Positions 7,240-15,558 of a stretch of 64,000 nt of DNA are shown piece by piece. The stretch lies in IMG/VR virus record IMGVR_UViG_3300010885_070871, positions 16,923 to 80,922 of that record; one strand, given 5' to 3'. The stretch comes from a virus. Positions within the stretch are counted from its first letter, which is position 1, and every line of letters starts with the position of its first letter. The notes under the pieces were generated by a model. The model saw only the letters and a list, made by a program, of their open reading frames with translations, had not been told where the DNA came from and did no database searches. The translations under genes and the position numbers were made by a program.

Positions 7240-7950
7240 TTACATATTTTGGAATATACTAGAAAGTCCTGTTTTCATAGCTTTTGCATATATTCCAGGA
7301 TCTTTAGTTTCTGCTTTTTCTATTTCAGTAGCTAATTTTTGTTTATCTTGTGGACTAAAACTTTTACCAGATATTATATCTCCTAGACTAAAACCACATA
7401 TTTTATCAGCTATCATTGCCTCTACTTTATTCATGAAACTAGTATCATTCACGTAATTAGTTAAAGCCTCTCTTAAACTAGCTGCTAGTGTTCCTCCTAA
7501 TCCAGTATTCATATCCATTCTTAAACCTAATTTAGGTAAAAGATAATCTATTCCTCTTTCTTCGATTGTTTCTGCTAATCCTTCAACAATTGCTCTTGAC
7601 CAATTTTTACAAGAACCTTTACCAAAATATTTACCTATTTGTGTAAAGTGTACTCCTTCTATAACGTTTCTAACTAATTGGTAAAAAAATGTTGGTTTAT
7701 TCTCGTCGTCATATGGTTCAATTCCTAATTTTTCTGCTGCCCAATCTATTATATAGTCTTTAAAGGTATCAGTAAAACCTCCCCCAAGTGATCCAAAAAA
7801 TGAAGTAAATATATTTTCGTTTATTTGGGCTTCTGTTAATCCTTCAGATTTTAATCTTAAATATTCACTCTCCAAAAGCTGAAATTTTTCCTGATGATCT
7901 ACGTTAGACTTAGATTCAGATATAAATTGAGAATATCTTTGTATTTTCAT
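7240..7950 (-). CDS. Putative internal head protein with T4-like capsid-targeting N-terminus
   Basis: The 236-residue protein begins MKIQRYSQFISESKSN. This matches the T4 internal-protein targeting peptide, which as I recall it reads MKTYQEFIAEA, in the aromatic-x-x-F-I-x-E pattern. The I-S-E/S step would suit a gp21-type prohead protease. The mature part has a Gly-rich hydrophobic stretch (FFGSLGGGFTDTF) and a helical body with no recognised enzyme signature. I chose the ATG at 7950 rather than a TTG at 7977, because the TTG lies inside a TGATATATAC promoter-like box and would hide the targeting motif. It is first in the minus-strand run of four genes. Confidence 0.65.
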   Translation of the reverse strand: MKIQRYSQFISESKSNVDHQEKFQLLESEYLRLKSEGLTEAQINENIFTSFFGSLGGGFTDTFKDYIIDWAAEKLGIEPYDDENKPTFFYQLVRNVIEGVHFTQIGKYFGKGSCKNWSRAIVEGLAETIEERGIDYLLPKLGLRMDMNTGLGGTLAASLREALTNYVNDTSFMNKVEAMIADKICGFSLGDIISGKSFSPQDKQKLATEIEKAETKDPGIYAKAMKTGLSSIFQNM

Positions 7951-7966
7951 TACAACACTTTTTAAT

Positions 7967-7976
7967 GTATATATCA
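7967..7976 (-). promoter_or_regulatory. TGATATATAC promoter candidate, minus strand
   Basis: The box reads TGATATATAC on the minus strand, 16 bases before the ATG at 7950. It forms a divergent pair with the + strand box at 7994-8003, in the only gap between two oppositely oriented genes. This arrangement supports a promoter role. Confidence 0.48.
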
Positions 7977-7993
7977 ATTCTGCTTATAAATTC

Positions 7994-8003
7994 TGATATA
8001 TAG
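7994..8003 (+). promoter_or_regulatory. TGATATATAG promoter candidate, plus strand
   Basis: TGATATATAG ends 6 bases before the ATG at 8010. The same 10-mer precedes the ATP-grasp gene on the other strand. It is the + strand half of a divergent promoter pair. Confidence 0.5.
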
Positions 8004-8009
8004 TATAAG

Positions 8010-8417
8010 ATGTCAAGAATTCCAAAAATAGATAATTATCAAAAAGATTTTCCAAATGTATATGGAATAGAATCTGATTTTTGTTATGCTGTAGTTGAAG
8101 ACTTTACAGCAGAAGCATTAATAGAGTATAAAGAATCTGGTACTATATCAGGGATTAAATGTTATGAACCTTCTTGGAATTTAATAAATATACTTGATGG
8201 TGACTATTTGATGTCTAGTAAAAATGGATTATATGTTTTATTAAAGGATTTTGATGGATTAATAGAGATAAGACCACAAAAAAATATAGGTTCACAAAAA
8301 CCATCATTTGATTTTATAAATAAAGAATGCCTCGTAAAAATAGGGAAAGATTCTGTTAATTCAAAAATTATGTCCTTAGAGGAAAGAACAAAAATTATAC
8401 CTATAAGAGGAATATGA
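8010..8417 (+). CDS. Hypothetical protein
   Basis: The 135-residue product looks alpha/beta, with short strands such as GLYVLLKDFDGLIEIRP. No catalytic motif, membrane segment or known domain is visible. The ATG is preceded by a TGATATATAG box with 6 bases between. Its stop overlaps the next ATG by 4 bases, so it is the first gene of a two-gene unit with the 184-residue protein. It lacks the capsid-targeting-like motif of the neighbours. I do not recognise it. Confidence 0.55.
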   Translation: MSRIPKIDNYQKDFPNVYGIESDFCYAVVEDFTAEALIEYKESGTISGIKCYEPSWNLINILDGDYLMSSKNGLYVLLKDFDGLIEIRPQKNIGSQKPSFDFINKECLVKIGKDSVNSKIMSLEERTKIIPIRGI

Positions 8418-8968
8418 AAAAAATATTAGATTTTAACCAGTTTTCTTTATCAGAAAGCAGCGCAGCAGGCAACAGGGAACAAACACACCATATTCCTTTT
8501 TCTTACACATCTCATGATCCTAAAGAGGGATATAGCAGTAAAAGTTTTATATCAGATTTAAAAGCTATATTTATAGATAAACCAGAAATTAAAAAAGAAA
8601 TAATAGAATTTTTATCATCTAAAGTTGGGATAACAAGAATAGACGATTTAGAAAAAAGACCTATATCTTTTATAGCAAAATTAATTCCAGAGATAGAAAG
8701 AATAATAGATGCAGGTGAATACGAGCCAGAGGTAACGATGCCAGGTGGTGCACTATTATTTATTAGAAACAAAAAATTCAGTGATGGTACAGGAGCTGAT
8801 TTTTATATTAATAAAAAAGGAACTAAAATAGAGGTTGTGACGGAAGACAATTTAGGAAAAGAAAAAGTAATGTCTTTTGAAATTGATAGTTTTCCTTTTG
8901 ATAGATTTGAATTTAAAGAGGAAGAAAAAGAAGAATTAAATGCTCTTAGAAAAGCAAAAGGAGTTTAA
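8414..8968 (+). CDS. Putative internal head protein with capsid-targeting-like N-terminus
   Basis: The 184-residue protein opens MKKILDFNQFSLSESSAAGN, one of the clearest copies of the I-L-x-F-x-x-F motif, followed by L-S-E/S as a possible prohead protease cleavage step. The remainder is mixed helix and strand, with an acidic and lysine-rich C-terminal third (FKEEEKEELNALRKAKGV), and no enzyme motif I recognise. Translation is probably coupled to the preceding gene through an ATGA-type overlap. Its stop codon overlaps the stop of the convergent minus-strand gene by 4 bases. The packaging role is inferred from the N-terminus. Confidence 0.62.
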   Translation: MKKILDFNQFSLSESSAAGNREQTHHIPFSYTSHDPKEGYSSKSFISDLKAIFIDKPEIKKEIIEFLSSKVGITRIDDLEKRPISFIAKLIPEIERIIDAGEYEPEVTMPGGALLFIRNKKFSDGTGADFYINKKGTKIEVVTEDNLGKEKVMSFEIDSFPFDRFEFKEEEKEELNALRKAKGV

Positions 8969-9681
8969 TCCCCTCTGAAATTATTAATTATCATCTCAAT
9001 AGATTTTTCTTTAGATATTTCTGTTCCTGTTTCCATATCAACTTTATTAGATATGCTAGATATTATTATACAGTCATGTTTACCAGAATAATCTTTTATA
9101 TTAGTTTTTAAAAATCCTTTTATCTCTTTAATTTCTTTTGTAGTTTCACATAACGGATCTAGAAGCTCGGTCATAAGTAATGCAACACTTTCCTTTCCTG
9201 ATATCTTTACAATAGAAAATCCCCAGGAAAAAACTCTCATGTATTTTTCGGTATCCTTCCTAATAATTATAAATCCTTCATCCCATAAATTATACCTGTT
9301 GCAATAGCTTTCAAGTTTGACCATAGAATTATAAAGAGCTTCAGTTTCTTTATTTTCTTGTAGAAATTTCTCAATTACTTTTATAGAATTTTTAACTATA
9401 CTATCAATTTCCCCTATATCATCTAAATTTTTATCTAATAGATTATAAAAATTATTTTTTTCATCTTCTGTCATTGATATCAGGGTTCTTTGAGTTAGCT
9501 CTGAGCTATTATCAAAATTAACAAGATCCTTCTGCATATTCAAAAGACTGGAGAAATTTTTAACAAAATTAGTCTTACCCATACTTTTCTTTGTTTTAAC
9601 AAGAAAATCCATAAGGATATAGTATTTGTGTTCAGTGTCTAGCGGAGCTTCTAAAAACCAGTATGGCTTTAGTTTTTTCAT
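8965..9681 (-). CDS. Hypothetical protein
   Basis: The 238-residue product is mostly helical, with a central mixed region (DEGFIIIRKDTEKYMRVFSWGFSIVKI) that may form a beta sheet. No known motif is seen. The start was placed at the ATG at 9681; a TTG nine bases upstream would add only three residues. A TATATATAAT-like sequence lies about 23-35 bases upstream on the minus strand. It is divergent from the glycan island and convergent with the 184-residue gene. Its N-terminus (MKKLKPYWFLEAPL) includes L-E/A, which could be another protease step, but the shared F-x-x-F pattern is missing. Confidence 0.5.
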   Translation of the reverse strand: MKKLKPYWFLEAPLDTEHKYYILMDFLVKTKKSMGKTNFVKNFSSLLNMQKDLVNFDNSSELTQRTLISMTEDEKNNFYNLLDKNLDDIGEIDSIVKNSIKVIEKFLQENKETEALYNSMVKLESYCNRYNLWDEGFIIIRKDTEKYMRVFSWGFSIVKISGKESVALLMTELLDPLCETTKEIKEIKGFLKTNIKDYSGKHDCIIISSISNKVDMETGTEISKEKSIEMIINNFRGD

Positions 9682-9827
9682 AAAATTCAAAAAAATGTCT
9701 TATATTATATATAGATGAATCAAAAAAATTACCATTAAAAAAAAATTTAATAAATTAATTAAAACGTGAAACTTATTTTCCAAAAAGGTCTAAAAAATTT
9801 ACCTAGTAAATCCCGGGCCATGAATCA

Positions 9828-9839
9828 TAAAATATAGTA
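9828..9839 (+). promoter_or_regulatory. Promoter candidate at the start of the glycan island
   Basis: TAAAATATAGTA lies 5 bases before the ATG at 9845, within a 163-base divergent gap. It is a weaker relative of the TATATAG boxes (ATATAG core shared). The same gap contains an unusual CCCGGGCC patch at 9812-9819 in otherwise very AT-rich DNA. Confidence 0.3.
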
Positions 9840-9844
9840 TCTCT

Positions 9845-10468
9845 ATGAGCCCCCAATTTTTAGTTATAGCATATTACACCAAAAACACAAGCTACCAAAA
9901 CTTAGCTAACAGTTTAAAACAATCTTTAGACAGATTCACAATCCCCAATTTTATAAAACCAATAGAAGATCTAGGCTCATGGGAAAAGAACACACATCAT
10001 AAAGCATATTTCATTAAAGAGTGTCTGGAGACAAAACAAGAAAACCTACTTTATGTTGACGTAGATGCTGTTTTTAGAAGGTACCCAGATCTTATACCAA
10101 ATCTTGATTGTGATATAGCATACAGAACTGAAAACTTTAGATGGAGAGCAGATGAAGCTTTGTCGGGAACCATATTCTTAAAAAATAACGATAATATTAA
10201 AAAGATGGTTAATCGTTGGATCGAGCTAAACCAAGCTACTCCTGCTGAAAGAATGAAACCAGAAACTTGGGAACAGAAAAATATGCAAAGGGCACAGAGA
10301 GAATTTCAGGATTTGACTTATTATAACTTTCCTCCTGAATATACTTTTATTACAGACCACACTAGAAGGATGTATCCTAATATAAGTCCTGTTGTTGAAC
10401 ATTTCCAAGAATCAAGAAATGTTCATAAATCCCCGAATCAAAATCCAGGTTTTAGGCTAAGAAGATAG
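9845..10468 (+). CDS. DxD glycosyltransferase (nucleotide-diphospho-sugar transferase-like)
   Basis: The 207-residue protein resembles small GT-A fold transferases. It has an N-terminal strand (FLVIAYYTKNTSYQ), a DLGSWEKNTHHKAYFI segment, and the putative metal/nucleotide-sugar motif LLYVDVDAVF. The same order (YYTKN, DLGS-x-x-K-x-T, then D-x-D) appears in the two later paralogues at 11204 and 11844, so the three form one family in this genome. No membrane anchor or signal peptide is visible, implying cytosolic action. It opens the island and is one base from the next gene. Donor and acceptor are unknown. Confidence 0.7.
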   Translation: MSPQFLVIAYYTKNTSYQNLANSLKQSLDRFTIPNFIKPIEDLGSWEKNTHHKAYFIKECLETKQENLLYVDVDAVFRRYPDLIPNLDCDIAYRTENFRWRADEALSGTIFLKNNDNIKKMVNRWIELNQATPAERMKPETWEQKNMQRAQREFQDLTYYNFPPEYTFITDHTRRMYPNISPVVEHFQESRNVHKSPNQNPGFRLRR

Positions 10469-10469
10469 T

Positions 10470-11207
10470 ATGATTTTAAAACATGCTGTTCTAAGCTCAA
10501 ACTCGAACCCAGAATATCTTGATTTTTGGCCTTATGTTGCTAAGGCATGGAGAGATGTTATAGGATTAAATCCTGTACTTCTTTATATTGATAGTTCAGA
10601 ACCCCCTGAGTGGGTATATGAACATGGTATTGTTTTTCATCTAGAATCTATAAATGAATGGTCAATTGCTCAACAAGCACAATCAATAAGATTCTGGGGA
10701 GCACGTATATTGAAGGAACCTTTTATAATCTCAGATATGGATATGTTACCTATATCTAGAGATTATTATGAGAATGGGGTTAAAGATATAGGAGAAAGAG
10801 GTATAGTTTCTTATAGCTCTGATATTATCAAATACCGATGGTATAGAACTAATCCACAATATCCTATGTGCTATCTTGCAGGTGATCCTAAATCGTTTGT
10901 AGATCTTCTAGATCTGAATGATCTTGACCATAAATCTTTTTTGAGAAGACTTATGAGAATGAATATAAGATTTGGAACAGACCAAAAGTTTTTTTATAAT
11001 CAATCACTAATTAAGAAGAATGTGACTATAAAACATTTAGAAAGAGGTTGGATAGAAGAAAAATATGCTACACGAAGATTGGATAAAGCAATCTGGCCAA
11101 AAACGGACTATTTAGCACAAGAATATATAGACTGCCATTTACCTAGACCTTATAATAGTAATAAAGGAATTTGTGATAATCTTTTTGATAAACTTAATTT
11201 AAAATGA
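10470..11207 (+). CDS. Glycosyltransferase-like protein with DMD motif
   Basis: The 245-residue protein contains PFIISDMDMLPISRDYY, a D-x-D element in the setting usual for GT-A transferases. Upstream is a Gln/Arg-rich helix (SIAQQAQSIRFWGARIL), and downstream a DQKFFYNQSL segment typical of GT8-like or related folds. It is not closely similar to the flanking YYTKN-type transferases. The gene begins one base after the previous stop and overlaps the following ATG by 4 bases, so it belongs to one transcription unit. The linked sugar is not identifiable. Confidence 0.6.
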   Translation: MILKHAVLSSNSNPEYLDFWPYVAKAWRDVIGLNPVLLYIDSSEPPEWVYEHGIVFHLESINEWSIAQQAQSIRFWGARILKEPFIISDMDMLPISRDYYENGVKDIGERGIVSYSSDIIKYRWYRTNPQYPMCYLAGDPKSFVDLLDLNDLDHKSFLRRLMRMNIRFGTDQKFFYNQSLIKKNVTIKHLERGWIEEKYATRRLDKAIWPKTDYLAQEYIDCHLPRPYNSNKGICDNLFDKLNLK

Positions 11208-11842
11208 ATAACCCACTTTTTATATCATACTACACAAAAAACGACTACTATCAAGAATGTTCTAGAAATTTAAAATCAATGTGTGATTCTCTAGGTATTG
11301 AGATAGAAATAGCAGAAGTTCGTGATTTGGGTTCATATTGGAAAAATACATTATATAAACCAACCTATATTTTAAATAAAATAAAGGAGAAAAAAGTAGA
11401 TTTGATATGGATAGATGTAGATACCAAAATAAAAAAATATCCAGATTGCTTTAAAAAATGGAATACAGATCTTCTTTTTTCTAGTCATACTGGAGATCTT
11501 CAAGGTATAAAAGCTTCACCTATAGGTTTTAAGTATAATGATAGATGTATAAATTTTCTAGAAGAATGGTCCAAAAAATGTAATGAAAAAATAGAAAAAA
11601 ATGACATAGACATGGATCACGATGTTTTAAAGTATGAAATAATTTCTGATTTTTGTGGTAAGATATCTTTAGATGTTATGAAAGACGGATTTAACTTTAA
11701 AGATTTTAGTGATGGAGAAGTAATAGACAATGGTATATCTAGAGGAATATCTAAACATCAAGAGGTAAAAATAGTTATGAATAAAAACAGAAAAAGATCG
11801 TATGATTTTGATAAAACATCTATACAAAAATTTATTATCTAA
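11204..11842 (+). CDS. DxD glycosyltransferase, paralogue of the 9845 gene
   Basis: The 212-residue protein repeats the layout of the first island gene: FISYYTKNDYYQ near the N-terminus, RDLGSYWKNTLYKPTYIL, then LIWIDVDTKI with the D-x-D pair. A later DMDHDVLKYE segment corresponds to DHDALKH in the 11844 protein. Similarity across the three suggests duplication followed by divergence, perhaps to give different acceptors. It overlaps the upstream gene by 4 bases. Catalysis is inferred from the motif; no specific sugar can be assigned. Confidence 0.68.
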   Translation: MNNPLFISYYTKNDYYQECSRNLKSMCDSLGIEIEIAEVRDLGSYWKNTLYKPTYILNKIKEKKVDLIWIDVDTKIKKYPDCFKKWNTDLLFSSHTGDLQGIKASPIGFKYNDRCINFLEEWSKKCNEKIEKNDIDMDHDVLKYEIISDFCGKISLDVMKDGFNFKDFSDGEVIDNGISRGISKHQEVKIVMNKNRKRSYDFDKTSIQKFII

Positions 11843-11843
11843 T

Positions 11844-12698
11844 ATGAGAAAGATTGTAAGAAGATTTCTTTTTAGCGATGAAAGAAACAATAAAATAACA
11901 AAAGGAAGTAATTCTAAAAATATAAACGATACAAAATCAGAAGAGGAAAGAAAAATAAAAGAAGAGGAAGAAATAAAAAAAATAGAAGATATGTTATTTA
12001 ATACATTACCAAATTCTAAAAATAGAGAATTAGTAACAAAATGGGAAAGATTAACTGGAAAAGAAACAATATTTGTTTGTTTTATATCAGATCCTCCAGA
12101 AAGTAATTTCTATACAACTAGAATATTGTCTTTGATTGATAAAATCAATTCTTTAGGATATGATTATATTATACACAATTATAAGTCAGATAGAAATTAT
12201 TTTCAGAACTGCTGTTATAAACCCGTTTTTATAAATGATATTCTTAAAGCTAATGAAAAAAATTTAGTTTGGATAGATGGTGACACAAATTTAAAAAACG
12301 ATATAGGAGATTTTATTGATACTGAAAAAGATTTTGATATAGGACTAGTTACATATAATGGGGATATAAACGGATTTATTGCTTCTCCTTTATTTATAAG
12401 AAACACCACTACAGGAAATCAATTAATAGAATCCTGGATGGATCACTGTACAAGCATGGTAGAATCTGGAAATTGTGAACTGGACCACGATGCTCTAAAG
12501 CATGTAACAATTCCTAAATTTAGAAACAGTTTAAAAATAAAATTAAACTGGAATAACACAAACGATCTTCATAAAGGAATGATATTAGAAAATGTAAATT
12601 CTGATGTTCCCTATAAAAGGGAGATATTAAGAAAAATGACTTTTGTTAATCAAAATAGACCGTTTAATTTTAAAAACAACGATTTTATAATAGTATAG
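11844..12698 (+). CDS. DxD glycosyltransferase, third paralogue with charged N-terminal extension
   Basis: I place the start at the ATG at 11844, one base after the previous stop, rather than 42 bases upstream inside that gene. The 284-residue product has a basic then Lys/Glu-rich N-terminal extension of about 65 residues. The transferase core follows: FVCFISDPPESNFYTTRI, YFQNCCYKPVFI, LVWIDGDTNL (D-x-D), NGFIASPLF and ELDHDALKH. These blocks align in order with the 11204 protein. The extension may mediate protein contacts. No membrane segment is seen. It is followed one base later by the fucosyltransferase-like gene. Confidence 0.68.
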   Translation: MRKIVRRFLFSDERNNKITKGSNSKNINDTKSEEERKIKEEEEIKKIEDMLFNTLPNSKNRELVTKWERLTGKETIFVCFISDPPESNFYTTRILSLIDKINSLGYDYIIHNYKSDRNYFQNCCYKPVFINDILKANEKNLVWIDGDTNLKNDIGDFIDTEKDFDIGLVTYNGDINGFIASPLFIRNTTTGNQLIESWMDHCTSMVESGNCELDHDALKHVTIPKFRNSLKIKLNWNNTNDLHKGMILENVNSDVPYKREILRKMTFVNQNRPFNFKNNDFIIV

Positions 12699-12699
12699 T

Positions 12700-13542
12700 A
12701 TGAATAAATTAAAAGCATCATGGGCACCGTTCCCTCAAGAATATTCTTCTTGTTCAAGTTTAAAACCTAAAAATTTCGAATGGTCAAAAACAGATGGTAT
12801 TGCTAATGTGTACATTGATAATAATATACTGAACCATAGAGGTCCAGCACACAGAAACTTTGGATGGTTTTGTGAATCCTCTGAGATTATTCCTGATCTT
12901 AAAAAGCATCTTCTAAATAATCTAGGAACACTAAGAGTTCATTTTCAAAATATATTTACTTGTGATTCTGAAATAATAAACAGAGATCCCTCGTTCTTTT
13001 TATTTAATCCACCAGGATCAAATCTACCATGGACAAATCCTAATTCTTTTGGAATACATCAAAAAAGTAAATTAGTCTCTATGGTTTGTAGTTCTAAAGA
13101 TATGACAACAGGACATAAATTAAGATTAAGTGTTGCTTCAAAAATAAAAGATAAAGTTGATCTTTTTGGAGGAGCACACGGAAGTCCTAAATCTGGAAGT
13201 GGAATAGGTCCATCAGGTGATTGGTGGAGATCTAGAGATGAATCATTAGCTCCTTATATGTTTTCTGTTGTATTTGAAAATTCATCTTATGACAACTATT
13301 ACACTGAAAAAATAACAGATTGTTTTGCCAATGGAACTATTCCTATCTATTGGGGAGATTCTAAAATATGCGAAACATTTGATTGTAACGGAATAATAAA
13401 ATGGAATGAAAATTTTGATTTTAATTCATTAACCGAAGAATTATATAAAAGTAAATTAGATTCTATTACAAAAAACTTCGAAATTGTAAAAAAATTAGAT
13501 TCATCAGACGATCTACTATTTAATAAAATAAAAAACAGATGA
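12700..13542 (+). CDS. GT10-family fucosyltransferase
   Basis: The 280-residue protein carries the signature of alpha-1,3/1,4-fucosyltransferases (GT10). FSVVFENSSYDNYYTEKI (188-205) is followed by DCFANGTIPIYWG (207-219), matching the conserved F-E-N-S, Y-x-T-E-K and G-x-[IV]-P-[IV]-x-x-G elements that bind GDP-fucose. The N-terminal half would be the acceptor-binding lobe. It is about the length of the bacterial enzymes without their C-terminal heptad repeats. A GDP-L-fucose synthase occurs 4 kb downstream in the same island, giving a donor source. It likely fucosylates a glycan built by the neighbouring transferases; the acceptor is unknown. Confidence 0.85.
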   Translation: MNKLKASWAPFPQEYSSCSSLKPKNFEWSKTDGIANVYIDNNILNHRGPAHRNFGWFCESSEIIPDLKKHLLNNLGTLRVHFQNIFTCDSEIINRDPSFFLFNPPGSNLPWTNPNSFGIHQKSKLVSMVCSSKDMTTGHKLRLSVASKIKDKVDLFGGAHGSPKSGSGIGPSGDWWRSRDESLAPYMFSVVFENSSYDNYYTEKITDCFANGTIPIYWGDSKICETFDCNGIIKWNENFDFNSLTEELYKSKLDSITKNFEIVKKLDSSDDLLFNKIKNR

Positions 13543-14261
13543 ATAAAATAAACTTGATTGCTGCTTCTAGAGAAAGATCTATAAGAATGAGTGAAGTTAT
13601 TCTTAAATGGTATCATAGTGCATCCAACCCAGAGAATATAGAGTTTATTATTTCTATTGATACTACAGATCATATGGTGGAAAGATACAAAAGAAATTTT
13701 AGAAATCTAGAACTTCAATATGGTGTAAAAATAAAATTAGTTATAAACGATAACAAGAACACTGTACAAGCAATAAACGCAGCTAAACCTCATATAAATG
13801 GTGATATTATTTTTATAATATCTGATGATACTGATTGTTTTCAAGGATGGGATAAAGCAATATTGGATGTAGTAAAAGATAAAAATGATTACTATATAAT
13901 TAAAACTAACGATGGAATAGGAAAAGATTTAATTACTATGCCTATATTCTCTAGAAAATATTTAGATTCTAAGGATTACATATATTATCCTAAATATGAG
14001 CATATGTTTTGTGATACTGAATTGACATGCGTTGCACATTTAGAAGGATGTATAATAGATGCTAGTAATATAACTTTTAAACATTTACATTACACTCAGG
14101 GATATCACGAAAAGGATCATAATGATGTAAAAAACCAGTTTACTTTTTATACAGGTATGGAAATATTTAAAGAAAGATTAGGCTTAAATTTTGAAATTCC
14201 AAAAGAAAAACAAAAAGGGGAAATCCCAAAAAATATAATAGAATATATAAACAACAACTAA
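13539..14261 (+). CDS. GT-A glycosyltransferase (GT2-like)
   Basis: The 240-residue product begins INLIAASRERSIRM, a GT2-like first strand. It continues with FIISIDTTD and NTVQAINAAKPHINGDIIF, then IISDDTDCFQGW, whose D-D-x-D supplies the nucleotide-sugar/metal site. No transmembrane helix is visible. Its ATG overlaps the stop of the fucosyltransferase gene by 4 bases, so the two are translationally coupled. Donor sugar is unknown. Assignment to the fold is fairly safe, while membership in GT2 itself is inferred. Confidence 0.68.
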   Translation: MNKINLIAASRERSIRMSEVILKWYHSASNPENIEFIISIDTTDHMVERYKRNFRNLELQYGVKIKLVINDNKNTVQAINAAKPHINGDIIFIISDDTDCFQGWDKAILDVVKDKNDYYIIKTNDGIGKDLITMPIFSRKYLDSKDYIYYPKYEHMFCDTELTCVAHLEGCIIDASNITFKHLHYTQGYHEKDHNDVKNQFTFYTGMEIFKERLGLNFEIPKEKQKGEIPKNIIEYINNN

Positions 14262-14274
14262 AAAAATAAAAAAA

Positions 14275-14850
14275 ATGCAAAATTCATCAGGAGCTTTCAA
14301 TGAAGATCATTTTATGTCTAAAAAATTTTTAGATATAAAAAACAAATACACTTTAGATACTGTAATAGAAACAGGTACCTATCACGGAGTAACCACAGAA
14401 TGGTTTGCTCATAATTTTGATAAGGTATACACAGTTGAGTGTAGTCAACCTTATTATGAAGAGGCTCAAAAAAGAATAGGTTCTTATTCTAATGTACATA
14501 GCTATTTAAAAGACAGCCCAGTTTTTCTAAAAGAAATATTAAGCACTATTCAGGATAATAAAACAATTATTTTTTTAGATGCACATTGGTACACTAATCC
14601 TGTTTTAAATGAGCTAGATGCTATAAAAGAATCTGGTAAAAAACCAATAATAGCAATTCATGATTTTATGGTACCAGATCATCCAGAATTCGGATACGAC
14701 ATTTATCCTGACCAAAATATAGTTTATAATTGGGAATGGATTCAAGGCAAAATAGAATCTATATACGGAAAAAGTGGATATACTAAAGAATATAATAACG
14801 AAGCAACAGGAGCTATGAGAGGTTGTATATTCTTATTTCCAAATAAATAA
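14275..14850 (+). CDS. Class I SAM-dependent methyltransferase-like protein
   Basis: The 191-residue protein has the class I methyltransferase core. DTVIETGTYHGVTTEWFA supplies strand 1 and a G-x-G loop. KVYTVECSQPYYEEA supplies the acidic residue after strand 2. TIIFLDAHWY corresponds to strand 4, and PIIAIHDFMVPD to strand 5. The acceptor is unknown. In this position, within a sugar-transfer cluster, O-methylation of a glycan or nucleotide sugar is likely. It is separated from its neighbours by short A-rich gaps with no Shine-Dalgarno sequence. Confidence 0.65.
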   Translation: MQNSSGAFNEDHFMSKKFLDIKNKYTLDTVIETGTYHGVTTEWFAHNFDKVYTVECSQPYYEEAQKRIGSYSNVHSYLKDSPVFLKEILSTIQDNKTIIFLDAHWYTNPVLNELDAIKESGKKPIIAIHDFMVPDHPEFGYDIYPDQNIVYNWEWIQGKIESIYGKSGYTKEYNNEATGAMRGCIFLFPNK

Positions 14851-14871
14851 ATAATAAATAATAAATAAAAT

Positions 14872-15558
14872 ATGAGCACAAACAATACACTAAGAAGCAT
14901 AGGATCAAAATACGGAACTGATAAAGTATCCCACGGATTTTGCGAAGTATACGAAGAAAAATTTAATAATATTAGAGAATCTTCAAAAAATATTTTAGAA
15001 ATAGGGGTTTTCTTTGGAGCTAGTATTTTAATGTGGAGAGACTATTTTTCTAATTCTACGATTCATGGATTTGATACCTTTGAAGGACTACAAGGAAATG
15101 GTCACAGATTTCAAAATTCAGACAAATTTCTTAATGAATGGAAAAATGATGTAAATCTACAAAACAGAATTGAACTTTATAAGTACGATCAAGGGAAAGA
15201 AAGCGATCTTATTTCATTTATATCAGATATTAAAAAGAAAAACATATCATTTGATGTAATAATTGAAGACGGTTCACATCTAATGGTAGATCAACAATTA
15301 GATCTAAAATATCTATTTTCTACAGTCAAATCTGGAGGATATTATGTTATTGAGGATATACACAGTTCATTGGGTGCTTATGATGTGATGAGTGATTTTT
15401 CAAATACTACACTAACAATGATTAATAGATATAAAGAAAAAAAAGAATTACATTCTATTTATGTAGATTTAAGTGACATTAAACCTTTAATTAAAAATAT
15501 GGAATTATTCACAGTAGAATCTACTGGAAGTATGACATGTATAATAGAAAAAATATAA
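14872..15558 (+). CDS. Class I SAM methyltransferase (Methyltransf_24 / CmcI-like)
   Basis: The 228-residue product shows ILEIGVFFGASILMW (SAM-binding loop), TIHGFDTFEGLQGNG after strand 2, and FDVIIEDGSHLMVDQQLDL, the D-G-S-H block typical of CmcI/macrocin-O-methyltransferase relatives. GGYYVIEDIH follows. Members of this family methylate sugar hydroxyls in antibiotics and polysaccharides. The N-terminal SKYGTDKVSHGFCEVYE segment is common in glycan-island methyltransferases. Its stop codon TAA shares a base with the next ATG, so expression of the two is coupled. Confidence 0.75.
   Translation: MSTNNTLRSIGSKYGTDKVSHGFCEVYEEKFNNIRESSKNILEIGVFFGASILMWRDYFSNSTIHGFDTFEGLQGNGHRFQNSDKFLNEWKNDVNLQNRIELYKYDQGKESDLISFISDIKKKNISFDVIIEDGSHLMVDQQLDLKYLFSTVKSGGYYVIEDIHSSLGAYDVMSDFSNTTLTMINRYKEKKELHSIYVDLSDIKPLIKNMELFTVESTGSMTCIIEKI

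Noticed and set aside
7951-7977. TTG at 7977 as start of the 236-residue minus-strand protein
   Set aside because: The TTG falls within a TGATATATAC promoter-like box. The ATG at 7950 exposes the capsid-targeting-like N-terminus.
11802-11843. Upstream in-frame ATG for the third DxD transferase, and similar upstream starts at 15537 and 22281
   Set aside because: Each would extend into the preceding gene. The next in-frame ATG lies directly at the preceding stop in the context used throughout this genome.
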